Below, one piece after another: positions 25,001 through 34,565 of a stretch of 64,000 nt of DNA; positions within the stretch are counted from its first letter, which is position 1, and every line of letters starts with the position of its first letter. The position numbers and the translations under genes are program-made. The notes below the pieces were generated by a model. The model did not search any database, was not told the origin of the DNA, and saw nothing but the letters and a program-made list of their open reading frames with translations. This stretch comes from Tethya wilhelma (taxonomy: Eukaryota; Porifera; Demospongiae; Tethyida; Tethyidae). The stretch is from NCBI GenBank assembly GCA_964030475.1, contig CAXIPT010000002.1, positions 9,503,399-9,567,398 on the forward strand. The letters are read 5' to 3'.

Positions 25001-25385
25001 TGCTCAACGAGAACTTGAAGAAAGTGACGATACTGCCTCCCCTGGTGAACCTCCGCCAGATTTGACTGTCCCTCGTCAACCCACTCAACGAGAACTTGAA
25101 GGAAGTGACGATACTGCCTCCCCTGGTGAACCTCCGCCAGATTCAACTGTCCCTCGTCAACCTGCTCAACGAGAACTTGAAGAAAGTGACAATACTGCCT
25201 CCCCTGGTGAACCTCCGCCAGATTTGACTGTCCCTCGTCAACCTACTCAACGAGAACTTGAAGGAAGTGATGATACTGCCTCCCCTGGCGAACCTCCGCC
25301 AGATTTAACTGTCCCTCGTCAACCTGCTCAACGAGAACTTGAAGAAAGTGACGATACTGCCTCCCCTGGTGAACCTCCGCTTTAG
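22032..25385 (+). CDS. type I-like membrane protein with 27-residue tail repeats
   Basis: A long single frame of 1117 residues. It has a signal-peptide-like segment at 15-33 (FRLIFFVLLTLASFF), an ectodomain-like stretch with sequons at about 45, 62, 84, 100 and 116-117, and a membrane span near 134-161. The large cytoplasmic-like part includes a DSGYDS motif at 770-775 that fits the DSGxxS beta-TrCP phosphodegron. The tail holds 8.4 copies of a 27-residue repeat (DDTASPGEPPPD...VPRQP). The frame opens with TTG and the first in-frame ATG is only at codon 113, after the signal-like segment, so a 5' exon is missing from my view, possibly across the N at 21938. I do not recognise the family. Confidence 0.6.
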   Translation: MPPPNECNNGSFKTFRLIFFVLLTLASFFPTSHCPHTGIRSEKWNITSSSLPGILPKNLVLNETISSAYGTQLNDKVSNAHTRNQTDHTTVAVVHSLFQNGTQFSCEVADLGMCCNNSTQPMAIPAALDQKSQVNLFQLILCLVKILPSIFLLARIVCTIYRNWRYILSEIQYNVYNYCIRSKMFRIAIQSKVRSLIDRAVISLRNTPGAASPINGHSLDPIRDEEMRSSEYEVHETFTPTTDEGTASPNDPPSEQDYGSSPMASHLADLKGEPDQKAPEKLPSQKSTQIVSFAGNRPPERRANSKHGGEGLVLYGHTKADTMPVLSQRILYILRECTKAVPHISTTLSQLNCSSFNFNVTRCPHSPNRSLCIAFSGTTSDRSLHIQGELAVVVFKCITTIYQRYTVVSTNNRASAAVFNCFTMVYQRCVASINSRAASSAHHANLSFTIMENDYIARVIILFQMHCKSLLNGSSEVQDTQLARRFSFDMPQCTLEFIVLMMVFSHGGQQTSQFFECVPNVMTCDSTNSSRLALPTPSLSNQNKVSVPIDRNLQLAEILLMTQNTSSGRITTSLRSLTQLFMHISGIRVDPDRMNTPFSFMNPIVGNLQSFVDAQSVSPATRMAQTFNNLGTCPGPALLSQQQSRIQFQVDCYCGIYLESKVSSNLSQCAYDMQVFLQMEACTGINQRKSLLLPRPHQPGSLDITTLQTTECKPNTLQTSSVSSVMPQTNPLKLDLGDSTPSPTIEHSPQLDLNVKLGSSPELRRQTSTDSGYDSITSSQPVSPPCVAYGSPTIANTPKFSRDLRNDLSLNTSKLFLPEESQATQASERQIIQQIDLPHSTTVRQDFVINGTLKLFQLDAGQNITHKNGGEKLPKPQYKSIPTQSPLSESDDTASPAEPPPDSTVPRQPAQRELEESDDTASPGEPPPDLTVPRQPTQRELEGSDDTASPGEPPPDSTVPRQPAQRELEESDNTASPGEPPPDSTVPRQPAQRELEESDDTASPGEPPPDLTVPRQPTQRELEGSDDTASPGEPPPDSTVPRQPAQRELEESDNTASPGEPPPDLTVPRQPTQRELEGSDDTASPGEPPPDLTVPRQPAQRELEESDDTASPGEPPL
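24700..25385 (+). repeat. 81-bp coding minisatellite, 8.4 copies
   Basis: Units of exactly 81 bp encode 27 residues each. Two unit types, ending ELEE and ELEG and carrying DST or DLT, alternate in a mosaic order, indicating unequal exchange or conversion. The array is open in several frames on both strands. Its last units also form the end of the minus-strand gene 25243-27699. Confidence 0.9.
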
Positions 25386-27699
25386 CCATCATTGCGAGTG
25401 TGGTTATCAAAATAGCCAGCAGTTCAAGTGTCAAGCTACCAATAGCAAAAGTAAAAACAAACAGAAGTTGACAACGCTGTATTTGAAGCATCCATTCGGC
25501 CACAGAAGCGATAGCACGAACTGCTGAAGAGAAAAGATTCTCAGGCTTTTTGTGAGTCTGTGAATGAAGCTTTTCTAGTTCTGTGAAGACAGATAGCTGG
25601 ACAAGACGATGCAGCTTAATCTCTTCAATGTACGAGAGATTTCCAAAGTCACGATGTTTCTGATGAAGCTTGTCTAGCTGGTAGATAATGGAGTGGTTAT
25701 AACGGACATCTTGATCACCTTTCTTGCTCGAACTTTCACTTTCACACTGATCGTGAGACCAAAGATTAACATCTTGTGCTTGATAAACAACAAGCTCACT
25801 GGAACCATGGTGATACACCCAAACTGAGACAGGATATACTGGAGTGGGTTGAGGTGCATATTCATCATCTACTTGACTCCAAATTCCTTCATGAACAAGT
25901 GCTTCTACAAATACATCAATTTGACGGAAGCCAGGCTGAATACGGCTCATGCTATGTTCACCAAAGTAGAAATATTTGTGAGCAGCTGTTCCTGGATGTT
26001 GCTGCTGAATTTTGTGAAGTTTGTTCAATTGATATAGAAAAGCATGATCTACTGGTGTGTCTGTGTCATGACACTCAAAGGTACGTGGACACTGGACAAT
26101 GGGAATTTTGAAACGATAGTAAACTACAAGCGCTGTTGTTAAATGATTGTACACCACATCATCTACTTGACTCCAAATTTCTTCACAAACAAGTGCTTCT
26201 ACAAATACATTGATTTGAGGGAAGCCAGGCTGAATATGGCTCATGCTATGTTCAGCAAAGTAGGAATACTTGTGAGCAGCTGTTCCTGGATGTTGGCGCT
26301 GTATTTCATGAAGTTTGTTCAATCGATACAGGAAAGCATGATCTACTGGTGTGTCTATGTCATGACACTCAAAGGTACGTGGACACTGGACAATGGGCAT
26401 CGTGAAATGATAGTAAACAACAAGCGCTGTTGTTAGTTTTTCGTGGTTCACTTTTGAGGCAAAACAGTTGGAGCTGTGATTTGCCTGTGATAAAGTAAGA
26501 GAAAAAATTGAACGATTGTTCACCACTGTGAGTGCTGTTGTCATGTTTGAGTAGTGTACTTTCAGAGTGGAACTGTGGTTTGCTAATAAAGTCTTTGCAT
26601 CACACGTTTCATTTTCTTTTAGTTTTTCAATTTCTGGAACAATGCAATTTGCATGACCAAGGATACTCTTTATGGGTTTCCCAGATTCTCTGTCAATGCC
26701 TTTCAAATAAGCAACATACTGAGCTAGGTAAGGCATAGCACCTGGAGGATTGGATTGTAGAGGTGTTTCTGGTCTTGAAGCAGGCTCTTTGATTGAAAAA
26801 ACATTCCACGTATGAACTGCCAGCAAACCAAAGAGAAAGGCTATCAAAATTAAAATCATGGAGAACACAAAGACAATGCTAAACATCATGAAGTATTTCA
26901 CAATATGTTTGTTGCCGGATTTTGTACATTCTGCTGTGATCGCAGAAGTGAAAGATTCAATGTCACGAGATACTTCACAATACTCTACACACTGTGCAGT
27001 GGATATTGATGCAGAATCTGATTCATCTTCTGCTTCCTCACTCTCAGATTCAGACTCTACACTTATTTCTGTGAGTTCACTGACTGATTGCACTCGTTCA
27101 CTTGTTCTGGTACAGCTAACAACGGTATCGGGAGGCTCACTTTGCCTGTTCTTATCAGCCCATTGTGCTTCAGATTCGGACTCCATCTCTTTAAATCTAC
27201 ACATATCATCCATGCACTCATTTTCTACTAAGTTGCTGTTCTTGGGTAGTTGTCTAGCGTCTGTAAGTTCAAGCGAGGAATGATTCTCTTCAGCATTAAA
27301 GTGGCTTCCAAGTGAGTCATTGGCAAGGGCATCAAGATCTGGGGATTCAGTTGCATCTATAAAATCCTCTCCATTTTCGTCATTCTTCTCTTCTTCAAAA
27401 TGAAATGGGTAATTATTAATCTGGGCAGCAGCTCTCTCCTTATCCGATATACAATAACTGACCTCTGGTGGATCTGGGTCATTTTTTCTACAGAAGTGTG
27501 TTATTATGTATGCATGTAACATAATGGAAATCAAATCATTTTCCCCGGCCCTACAAACAATAATATTATGTATCTGTATGTGCAGGCTCATTAAGTGCCG
27601 AATTAACAAAAGACATATATACAGTAGTCACAACAATTATTATAATACGTACCTGAAATCTGCCTGACTCTCACGATCAGAGTCTTGATCGTCTGCCAT
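25243..27699 (-). CDS. membrane protein with internal ~100-residue repeats
   Basis: Exon 1 (27653-27699) encodes MADDQDSDRESQADF and joins in phase to exon 2 (27487 down to 25243), giving about 764 residues. An acidic Glu/Ser-rich N-terminal region precedes a strong membrane span (SIVFVFSMILILIAFLFGLL). Then come sequons and two nearly identical ~100-residue repeats (about 26440-26150 and 26130-25850) containing CPRTFECHD, plus a third diverged copy. A second hydrophobic span lies near the end (LLFVFTFAIGSLTLELLAIL). The last 47 codons read antisense through the neighbouring 81-bp minisatellite, so the true C-terminus or a further splice is uncertain. Family not recognised. Confidence 0.6.
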
Positions 27700-27854
27700 A
27701 CTTTCCAAAAGTATATAGCAAGATTCAAAATGCTACAGGTACAACTGACACAAGTTTTATCTGGATAATAATTATTAAAGAATGCAGGCAATGAATATAG
27801 TTACACACCACTAAATTATGATAGAAAAGCAGCCTGATCAGCAAAATATATAAC

Positions 27855-27856
<2 letters not shown>

Positions 27857-27888
<32 letters not shown>

Positions 27889-27896
27889 NAGAAGCA
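27857..27896. repeat. GA microsatellite containing an N
   Basis: A (GA)n tract with an undetermined base at 27889. It separates the TRRAP-like fragment from the gene at 25243-27699. Confidence 0.9.
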
Positions 27897-27902
27897 ACTC
27901 TT

Positions 27903-28615
27903 ATTCAGCTTTCCATAGTCTTTGGAACGTCAGCATAAATATTCTTCACAAACTGTACAAATTTGCTAATCTGCAAAAGTCACATAGTAAGAGATGAACA
28001 CTATCAACACAAGCAAAATGATTTATCCCAACTTCAGGTGAGATCGATAGAAGATCTGAACTGTTTGTGGAGTTCAATGATGATACAAAACCACACAAGA
28101 ACATTCTTTTTTTCATTTAAAAAGGACAGAAGAGCCTATTCCATCTGCTGACCTTCACGTGTCCCTTGAGGTGGTCGTTGGCTGGAAGTCTGTGAATGAG
28201 TTCCAAGACCAACTTACGAAGTTGTTGAGCACTATGATGGCTTCTGCAAACTGAGGTTCATGCATCTGAAAGAAAAGAAAGAAAAAAAAAAGAATGAATA
28301 TCGTTTAAACTATACAATTACTGTTTCAATTTTCTCCTACCATATCTTTGAGTAGTTGTAGAAAGATGGGAATTGCTGTTTCAAGAAAGTCAGGATAATG
28401 TTGAGAGCTGACAATGGTCTACAGACATCAAAGGATGGGAATTAGACCTGACAAAGGCTTGTAACGACGCAGTATAAAGCAGCTCTACTGGTAGAATCTG
28501 ATACACTAGTTGTTTTCTCATCAACTCACCAGTGGCTGGATCCACGAGATACACCAGGTGACTGCGTAACTTGGACATGCTCTCATCAATCTCCCGCCAC
28601 AACGGCTGCAGCTAC
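27903..28615 (-). pseudogene. TRRAP: N-terminal fragment of TRRAP, disrupted
   Basis: Four segments in order resemble the N-terminal HEAT-repeat region of TRRAP, the scaffold of histone acetyltransferase complexes. These are 28341-28418 (SSQHYPDFLETAIPIF), 28153-28265 (AQQLRKLVLELIHRLPANDH), about 28025-28110 (KNVLV..IIIELHKQFR) and 27903-27960 (KFVQFVKNIYADVPK). An upstream segment (SKLRSHLVYLVDPATGE) may be the first coding part. No single frame runs through the second segment, the third and fourth meet stops, and nothing of the remaining ~3600 residues follows. It is either a duplicated, decayed 5' piece or a mis-join at the N at 27889. Confidence 0.6.
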
Positions 28616-28735
28616 TCCAAACAAAGAGCACCGAGTCTGGATAGTGGGTGTGGTCAGTGACTGAGGGTGTGTACGTGTCTCAGGAGGGGCTGGCTACCCG
28701 CTAGACTGTGGATCTACCTGGATCTACAAACAAAA

Positions 28736-30807
28736 ATGTCATATCAAGTTCTGAGTGAAAAAGAAAAGGAGTTATTGTACGCGTTTGGTAAAGGATTTGG
28801 TTGGATGCATGATGGAACCACTGAGAAGGAAGAAGCTATTTATTTACTCTTTCAGTTTTTCAACCCAGCAAGAATCAAGGAGATCAAGGGAAGGTTCTGG
28901 TTAGCCTCGTCCCCAGGCCCAAAAGAGGGCCTGGTATCTATTGACTGCGCATGCGCCAGTTTGTACCCAAAATCTGGGTACATCGTAAATTTCACCGTAA
29001 AATTGTCCGTATACTCCATTTACTGGATTACGTCATCGGTATTATTCGAAGCACTAGGCATGGAGCAGCTAAAAGAACGCTTGGCTCTTTCCAAGCGCTT
29101 ACTTGATATATTTCCAGAAGAAGAGAGTGGAATAGCAGCAGCAGTTAGGGTCAGGTAGGACTGTAAATCCCAAAAAATTTCGCTGCAGTTTCGCGCATGC
29201 GCAGTCAATAAACACCAGGCCCTCTTTTGGGCCTGGGGACGAGGCTAGGTTCTGGTATGAATATGAAACCTATAATGGCTGGACTCTTCTACATTCTGCT
29301 TGCTTCAATGAATGGTATGAAGTAGTTGAGTTGCTGATAACCAAGTATAAATGTGATCCTAGCACCAAAGATAATGATGGCAGGACACCTTTACACTGTG
29401 CTTGTAAGAGCCATGGTGGTAATCTTGATGTTGTCAAGTACCTTGTAGAGTGTACCAAATGTGATTCTAGTGCCAAAGATAATGATGGTGAAACACCTTT
29501 ACACTATGCTTGTAAGAGTGGTAATCTTGATGTTGTCAAGTACCTTGTAGAGTGTACCAAATGCGATAGCGAAACACCTTTACATGTGGCTTGTGGGAGT
29601 GGTAATCTTGGTGTTGTCAAGTTCCTTATAGAGTGTACCAAATGTGATCCTAGTGCCAAAGATAATGATGGCAAAACACCTTTACACTATGCTTGTAAGA
29701 GTGGTAATCTTAGTGTTGTCAAGTACCTTGTAAAGTGTACCGAATGTGATCCTAGTGCCAAAGATAATGATGGCAGGACACCTTTACACTGTGCTTGTAA
29801 GAGTGGTAATCTTAATCTGGTAAAATCCCTTGTCAACAAATGTAGGTGTGACCCTCTCTCAATGACATGTGGTGATTCATTTAGTGCCACTCCCCTCTCA
29901 TTAGCATACTCTAACCATCATTATGATGTAGTCTCATTTCTGTTCACCACTGAGAGGCTTCAGTCACCACAAGTCTTCAAAGAGGAGGTTTTGATCTTGA
30001 GGTTTAAAGATCCAACAAACACTGGTACCACTGAGAAACAAGCTATAGAGTTACTCTCTCAATTTTCAATGCCAAAAGCTATTGTTGACAAGACTACTCT
30101 TCTACACTATGCTTGTAGTTATAAATGGTATGAGGTAGTTAAATTGCTTATAACCAAGTATCAATGTGAGCCTGATGCACAAGATAGTGATGGCAAAACA
30201 CCTTTACACAAGGCTTGTGAAAGTAGTGATCTGAGGTTAGTGCAGTATCTTGTCACAGAGCATAATTGTGATCCTCTCTCAATTCAGACACATTATAGTG
30301 ATTCATTTAGTGACACTCTCCTCTCACTAGCATACTCTAGATATCATTATAATGTAGTCTCATTTCTGTTCACCACTGAGAGGGTTCAGTCACCACAAGT
30401 CTTCAAAGAGGAGGTTTTGATCTTGATGTTTAAAGATCCAACAAACACTGGCACCACTGAGAAACAAGCTATAGAGATACTCTCTCAGTTNTCTGACCGA
30501 AGTCAAAACGAGCAAGACTGAGATGGCAGTAGAAATGTTAAAACTAGAACAAAAGTCATCGACTGCAAATGTTGAAATTTCAGAACTAAATACAAATCTA
30601 AGAAAAGTACAAAAGAGTAAAGATGAAGCAGACGAAGAAATTTCAAGATTACAGAGTGGTATATCATTTTTGGCAGAAAGGAATTCGGTATTGCAGCAAG
30701 AGCTAGAAGCAGCCAACCAGACTCTTGTCAATATGCCAGCTGTATTCATGATAATTTCTTCTGTTTCTATTGGTGCTTATTTTCTCATTAGACGATACAT
30801 ATGGTAA
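28736..30807 (+). CDS. ankyrin-repeat protein with coiled coil and C-terminal membrane span
   Basis: Starting at MSYQVLSEKE, the frame runs to 28899, is interrupted by the MITE at 28902-29247, and resumes in frame at 29249. The ankyrin repeats (TPLHYACKSGNLDVVKYL and relatives, about eight recognisable) are nearly identical at DNA level. They are followed by a degenerate pair of 'TNTGTTEKQAIE' blocks. At the N at 30491 the frame shifts by one, and the next frame continues with EVKTSKTEMAVEMLKLEQK, a coiled coil and a terminal hydrophobic span (AVFMIISSVSIGAYFLI). Dropping the N restores one frame, so the N is probably a sequencing artefact. The C-terminal layout (coiled coil plus tail anchor) matches the neighbouring RING genes. 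Confidence 0.6.
28902..29247. mobile_element. MITE with 9-bp target duplication inside a coding exon
   Basis: A 346-bp element with about 55-bp near-perfect inverted termini beginning tagcctcgtccccaggccc. GGTTCTGGT (28893-28901 and 29248-29256) is duplicated at the flanks. The outermost bases together with the duplication form GT at 28900 and AG at 29248, so the element can be spliced out as an intron. Confidence 0.85.
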
Positions 30808-31300
30808 TGCTATTATTATAGCAGCTGCTGTAATGGACTACCTTATAATTATCATTTGCACTGCATGTCTATAGTAAGATGGTTTTTTTTGTTTGTTTTT
30901 TTTTTTTGGTAGAAATAAAATCATCATACACACCTGCATACATTATAGCTACTGTTCAGTTGTTTAATGCTCCCAAATACGTATAATTAATTTTTACTAT
31001 ATATACTTTATGACAAGAGTGTATTTATGATTACATTTATACATTGTATAAGGCAATTTGAAGAATAGTTTGTTCACTAGAAATTTAAATTGCACATCAT
31101 GCAGATTGCAACTGTGTGTACACCAATAAATTTAGTGGGTTCCATAGAGGTTAATGTTGCTTGCCATATCCATCTCCATGGAAATAGACCACTGACTATA
31201 TATACCTTAGGCTAGCTGACAAAATATCCTAATTTGGAAAATTATAATTTTAGCCAGATCTTGCTGATACTGACTAAATAAATTCAAAATCCCTAGGAAA
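30808..31300. other. intergenic
   Basis: AT-rich spacer between the ankyrin gene and the first RING gene. A poly-T stretch near 30885-30906 is present. No gene is seen. Confidence 0.5.
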
Positions 31301-32383
31301 ATGGCTACACCAAACTATGGAGGTTATGATTTCAAGTTTGCTGACCAAGATTTGCACTCATACATTTGTAGCATTTGTACAAAAGTTCTCAAAGATCCTC
31401 ACCTAACTGGATGCTGTGGCCAGCACTTTTGTAAGTCCTGTCTGAACAAGTGGTTTACTGAACACCACCAAAGGAGTTGTCCTTACTGCAGAGCTGAGGG
31501 GGGAAAGTTTCAGCACTTCTTAGACAAAAAATTCAGACGTTTGATTGTTTCTCAACGAATTCACTGCATCCACAAGGATGAGGGATGTGTATGGATAGGG
31601 AAACTGGACTCTTTAAAAGATCATCTTAAATCAAAATATGGGTGTGGATATGTTGACGTAAAGTGCCCTAACAAATGCAAATACACAAAACACTACACAA
31701 CTGACCTGTTCTGTACATACTGCAAGAATTATAATCGACAAGGTGGTACTACTTGTACAATATGTGGTGCTTTATTTCAACAAACCAGAGTAACGTTACA
31801 ATTGAAAATGAAAAGAAAAGATCTCGAAAATCATGTCAAAAGCACTTGTTCTAATCGGCTGTGCAGTTGCAAACACTGTGGACAAAAGTGCAGATTTACC
31901 AACATCATTAAACACTATCACCAACACTGTCCTGAATATAGCTTGAAATGCCCCAATGCTGATTGTAGTGAGAATATTAAACGAAAAAACATGAGGCATC
32001 ATCGGAGCTACTGTCCAGAAGAGCCAGTTCAATGTCCGTTTGAAGAAGCCGGATGTAAGGAAAAGCTTGTATGACGTGAACTGGAGCAGCACATGTCAGA
32101 CAACCAGCAATTTCATCAGGAGATATTGAAAAGTGTAGTGAGTAAACTAAAAGAGGCATGTGCTGCAGCAAAACATCAGATTTATGAAGTAAAACAAGAG
32201 AACGTAAAATTACAAAGGATAATTTCCACATTGCAACAAGATGTGAGTGTGTTACCGTCAACTCAACAAAAGATGACTGACAAGGAAGAAAAATTAAATA
32301 CACTGCCAGCAGCAGTGGTTGGCTTTATTTTTGGTATTCTTCTAACCTTCATTTTATCAGTTATTTTTAGAATAATATTGTAG
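31301..32383 (+). pseudogene. RING/TRAF-zinc-finger tail-anchored protein with in-frame TGA (copy A)
   Basis: The RING (CSIC...GCCGQHFCKSC...CPYC), TRAF-type zinc-finger cassette, coiled coil and terminal span (VVGFIFGILLTFILSVIF) all lie in one frame of 1083 nt. The only break is TGA at 32072-32074. At this position paralogues read KLVRRELEQ with CGA for the first arginine, so a single C-to-T transition explains the stop. It could be a recent pseudogene, read through, or split into a soluble RING protein of 257 residues. It lies 3' of ELP2 on the opposite strand, 191 bp upstream of copy B. Confidence 0.75.
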
Positions 32384-32574
32384 AAAACTATATACACGTC
32401 TTGACAAAAGAAACTACAATGTCATGTATAGTTTTGATGTAGACACACACAAGTTGGGTTGTGATGTAATAAGGGAAATACCCAAACCATACATCCACTG
32501 TAGTTGCATTGTCAGTGATATTGCTGCTGATAACATGCATGTGAACCCTTGCATTGTTGGATGTATTATAAAAA

Positions 32575-33645
32575 ATGGCCACTGCAGAATATGACTATAG
32601 TTATGTCGAAGATCAAGGTTTGGAGAAATACACTTGCAGCATTTGTGAGAATGTCTTCAAAAATCCTCATCAAACTGTGTGTTGTGGTCAACACTACTGT
32701 GAGTCTTGTCTGAGAAAGTGGTCTAGAAACTGTCCTCAATGCCGAGCTGAAGGGAGGAACTTTCAGCACTTCCTAGACAAGAAACTTATACAGGAGATTA
32801 ACTCTCTGAAACCAAGTATTTATTGTACAAACAAAAACAAAGGATGTCAGTGGATAGGGGAGCCAATGACCTTAAAAGATCATCTTGAATCAACAAATGG
32901 GTGTGGCTATGTTGAAGTAAAGTGTCCTCGGAATTGTCAACGAAGAAAATTTAAAAGAAAAGATCTGAAAAATCATCTTCATAATGAATGTTATTTCCGA
33001 CAATTTGTTTGCCAATACTGTGGCATCAAGGACACATACCGAAACATAACCTATAGAGGTGGTCACTACAAACAGTGTCGTGAGTTTCCTCTGGAGTGTC
33101 CCAACAAGTGTGGTGCTAAAAACATCAAGAGAAAGGACATAGAAAATCACTGCAGTCAGGAGTGTCCAGAGGCTTTAGTTCAATGTCCTCTTAGTGTAGC
33201 TGGGTGTAATGGAAAGCTTGTACGACGTGAACTGGAGCAGTACATACCACCCACCCAACAACAACACCGACAAGTAGTGCAAAAACTGAGAACCGAGATT
33301 GCCAGATTAATTCAACTCAACGAAGAGCTTGAACAAGATAACAGCAAAGCAATGGAAGAAATCCTGGAAATTCAACATGAGAACTTTCAACTGAAGCAAG
33401 AAGTAACTGAAACAGAACAAGAAAAGTTAAGTCTGCAAGATGAACTATCACGACTAACTGAGAGAAATTCCAATCTTGAGCAACGCTTAGACTCAACTCA
33501 AAATGATATCCTATTTTTGTTAGGTACACTAGCTGGTACACTCACAATAGTAGGGGGAGTATGTATGTGTTTCAAATTACTTGTTGACACCAAAGTCGTA
33601 TCTATAAAATACAATGGATTATTTCGACAGGGTTTGTTATGGTGA
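32575..33645 (+). CDS. RING/TRAF-zinc-finger tail-anchored protein (copy B)
   Basis: An intact single-exon gene of 356 residues. RING residues are C21, C24, C37, (Q39/H40), C42, C45, C53 and C56. Paired Cys/His fingers of TRAF type follow (CQWIGEPMTLKDHL, FVCQYCGIKDTY, CPNKCGAKNIKRKDIENH). A coiled coil covers about 235-315, and a membrane span about 321-343 (FLLGTLAGTLTIVGGV). TRAFs normally end in a MATH domain, which is absent. By family knowledge RING domains recruit ubiquitin E2 enzymes. I infer a membrane-anchored E3-like protein with its RING in the cytosol. It ends 325 bp from the ELP2 stop, convergently. Confidence 0.85.
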   Translation: MATAEYDYSYVEDQGLEKYTCSICENVFKNPHQTVCCGQHYCESCLRKWSRNCPQCRAEGRNFQHFLDKKLIQEINSLKPSIYCTNKNKGCQWIGEPMTLKDHLESTNGCGYVEVKCPRNCQRRKFKRKDLKNHLHNECYFRQFVCQYCGIKDTYRNITYRGGHYKQCREFPLECPNKCGAKNIKRKDIENHCSQECPEALVQCPLSVAGCNGKLVRRELEQYIPPTQQQHRQVVQKLRTEIARLIQLNEELEQDNSKAMEEILEIQHENFQLKQEVTETEQEKLSLQDELSRLTERNSNLEQRLDSTQNDILFLLGTLAGTLTIVGGVCMCFKLLVDTKVVSIKYNGLFRQGLLW

Positions 33646-33969
33646 ATTCGAAACAATTCAGAGTATAGATGATCTGAACATGCACTCATGCACATTATAT
33701 GTCACAATTAACAGATATTAATTTATAATTGTATGCAATCTTATTAAACATTAACTTTTTACATTTTTTAAATAATCACATAGCAGAATTATACTACATA
33801 AGCTCAAAAACCATGAAGCAAAGGATATGTAAATACATGTATACAACTCAGCCTCCTGCTACTAGCATATGATGCTGTCACAGGTAGCATTGATCAGTCA
33901 AGTCAGCTAGGTTATCATAATATTCCTACCATGCACATGATACAATAATTGTACAAATAATTATAATTA

Positions 33970-34513
33970 TTAACGATAAGTTCTATACAGTTTGACACAG
34001 TGATCCAAACTACATGAAGCAAGCATTAGTTCTAATTTATGCACACCATCAGCAGCTTTTGCTGACTCAGTAGAAGTGTGCAACACTTTAGGCCTCCACT
34101 TTAGTCTCTTTACAGCACTAGTATGACACATAGTGGTTTCCATAGAAACTAACAAACTCCACCCACTATTTGACGGCCGATAGCTGTGCAGAGAAATTGC
34201 ACCATCTTCTAACCCAACAGCTAGAAGGTAGTCATCTTCTTGAGTCTTTACGGGAGCAAAGTCAACAGCAGTCACAGCATGGCCACAGTCCAACGGCAAA
34301 GAAGCAACTCTCCAACCTCCTCCACAATCTTTGGCTCCTTCTATTGGACTGGTCTGACTCCAAACATATACCTATACATGTATACAATGAATTTCAAAGT
34401 AATTCACAGTAAACTGAGAAATCTTCGTAAAAATGCATAAGTAGGTTAATCTATTCCAAACCTAAAGTATAGATGCCATAGATCTATGCATTAAAACATA
34501 GTGAATACACGAA

Positions 34514-34565
<52 letters not shown>

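Noticed and set aside
24819..25146. Minus-strand ORFs across the 81-bp repeats
   Set aside because: The repeat length is a multiple of three, so all frames without stops stay open; only the extension of the 25243-27699 gene has independent support.
24700..25385. CRISPR-like regular repeat
   Set aside because: Units are contiguous 81-bp coding repeats without unique spacers, in a eukaryotic gene.
32072..32074. Selenocysteine at the in-frame TGA of copy A
   Set aside because: Paralogues have arginine (CGA) there, and no SECIS-like hairpin was noticed downstream; mutation is simpler.
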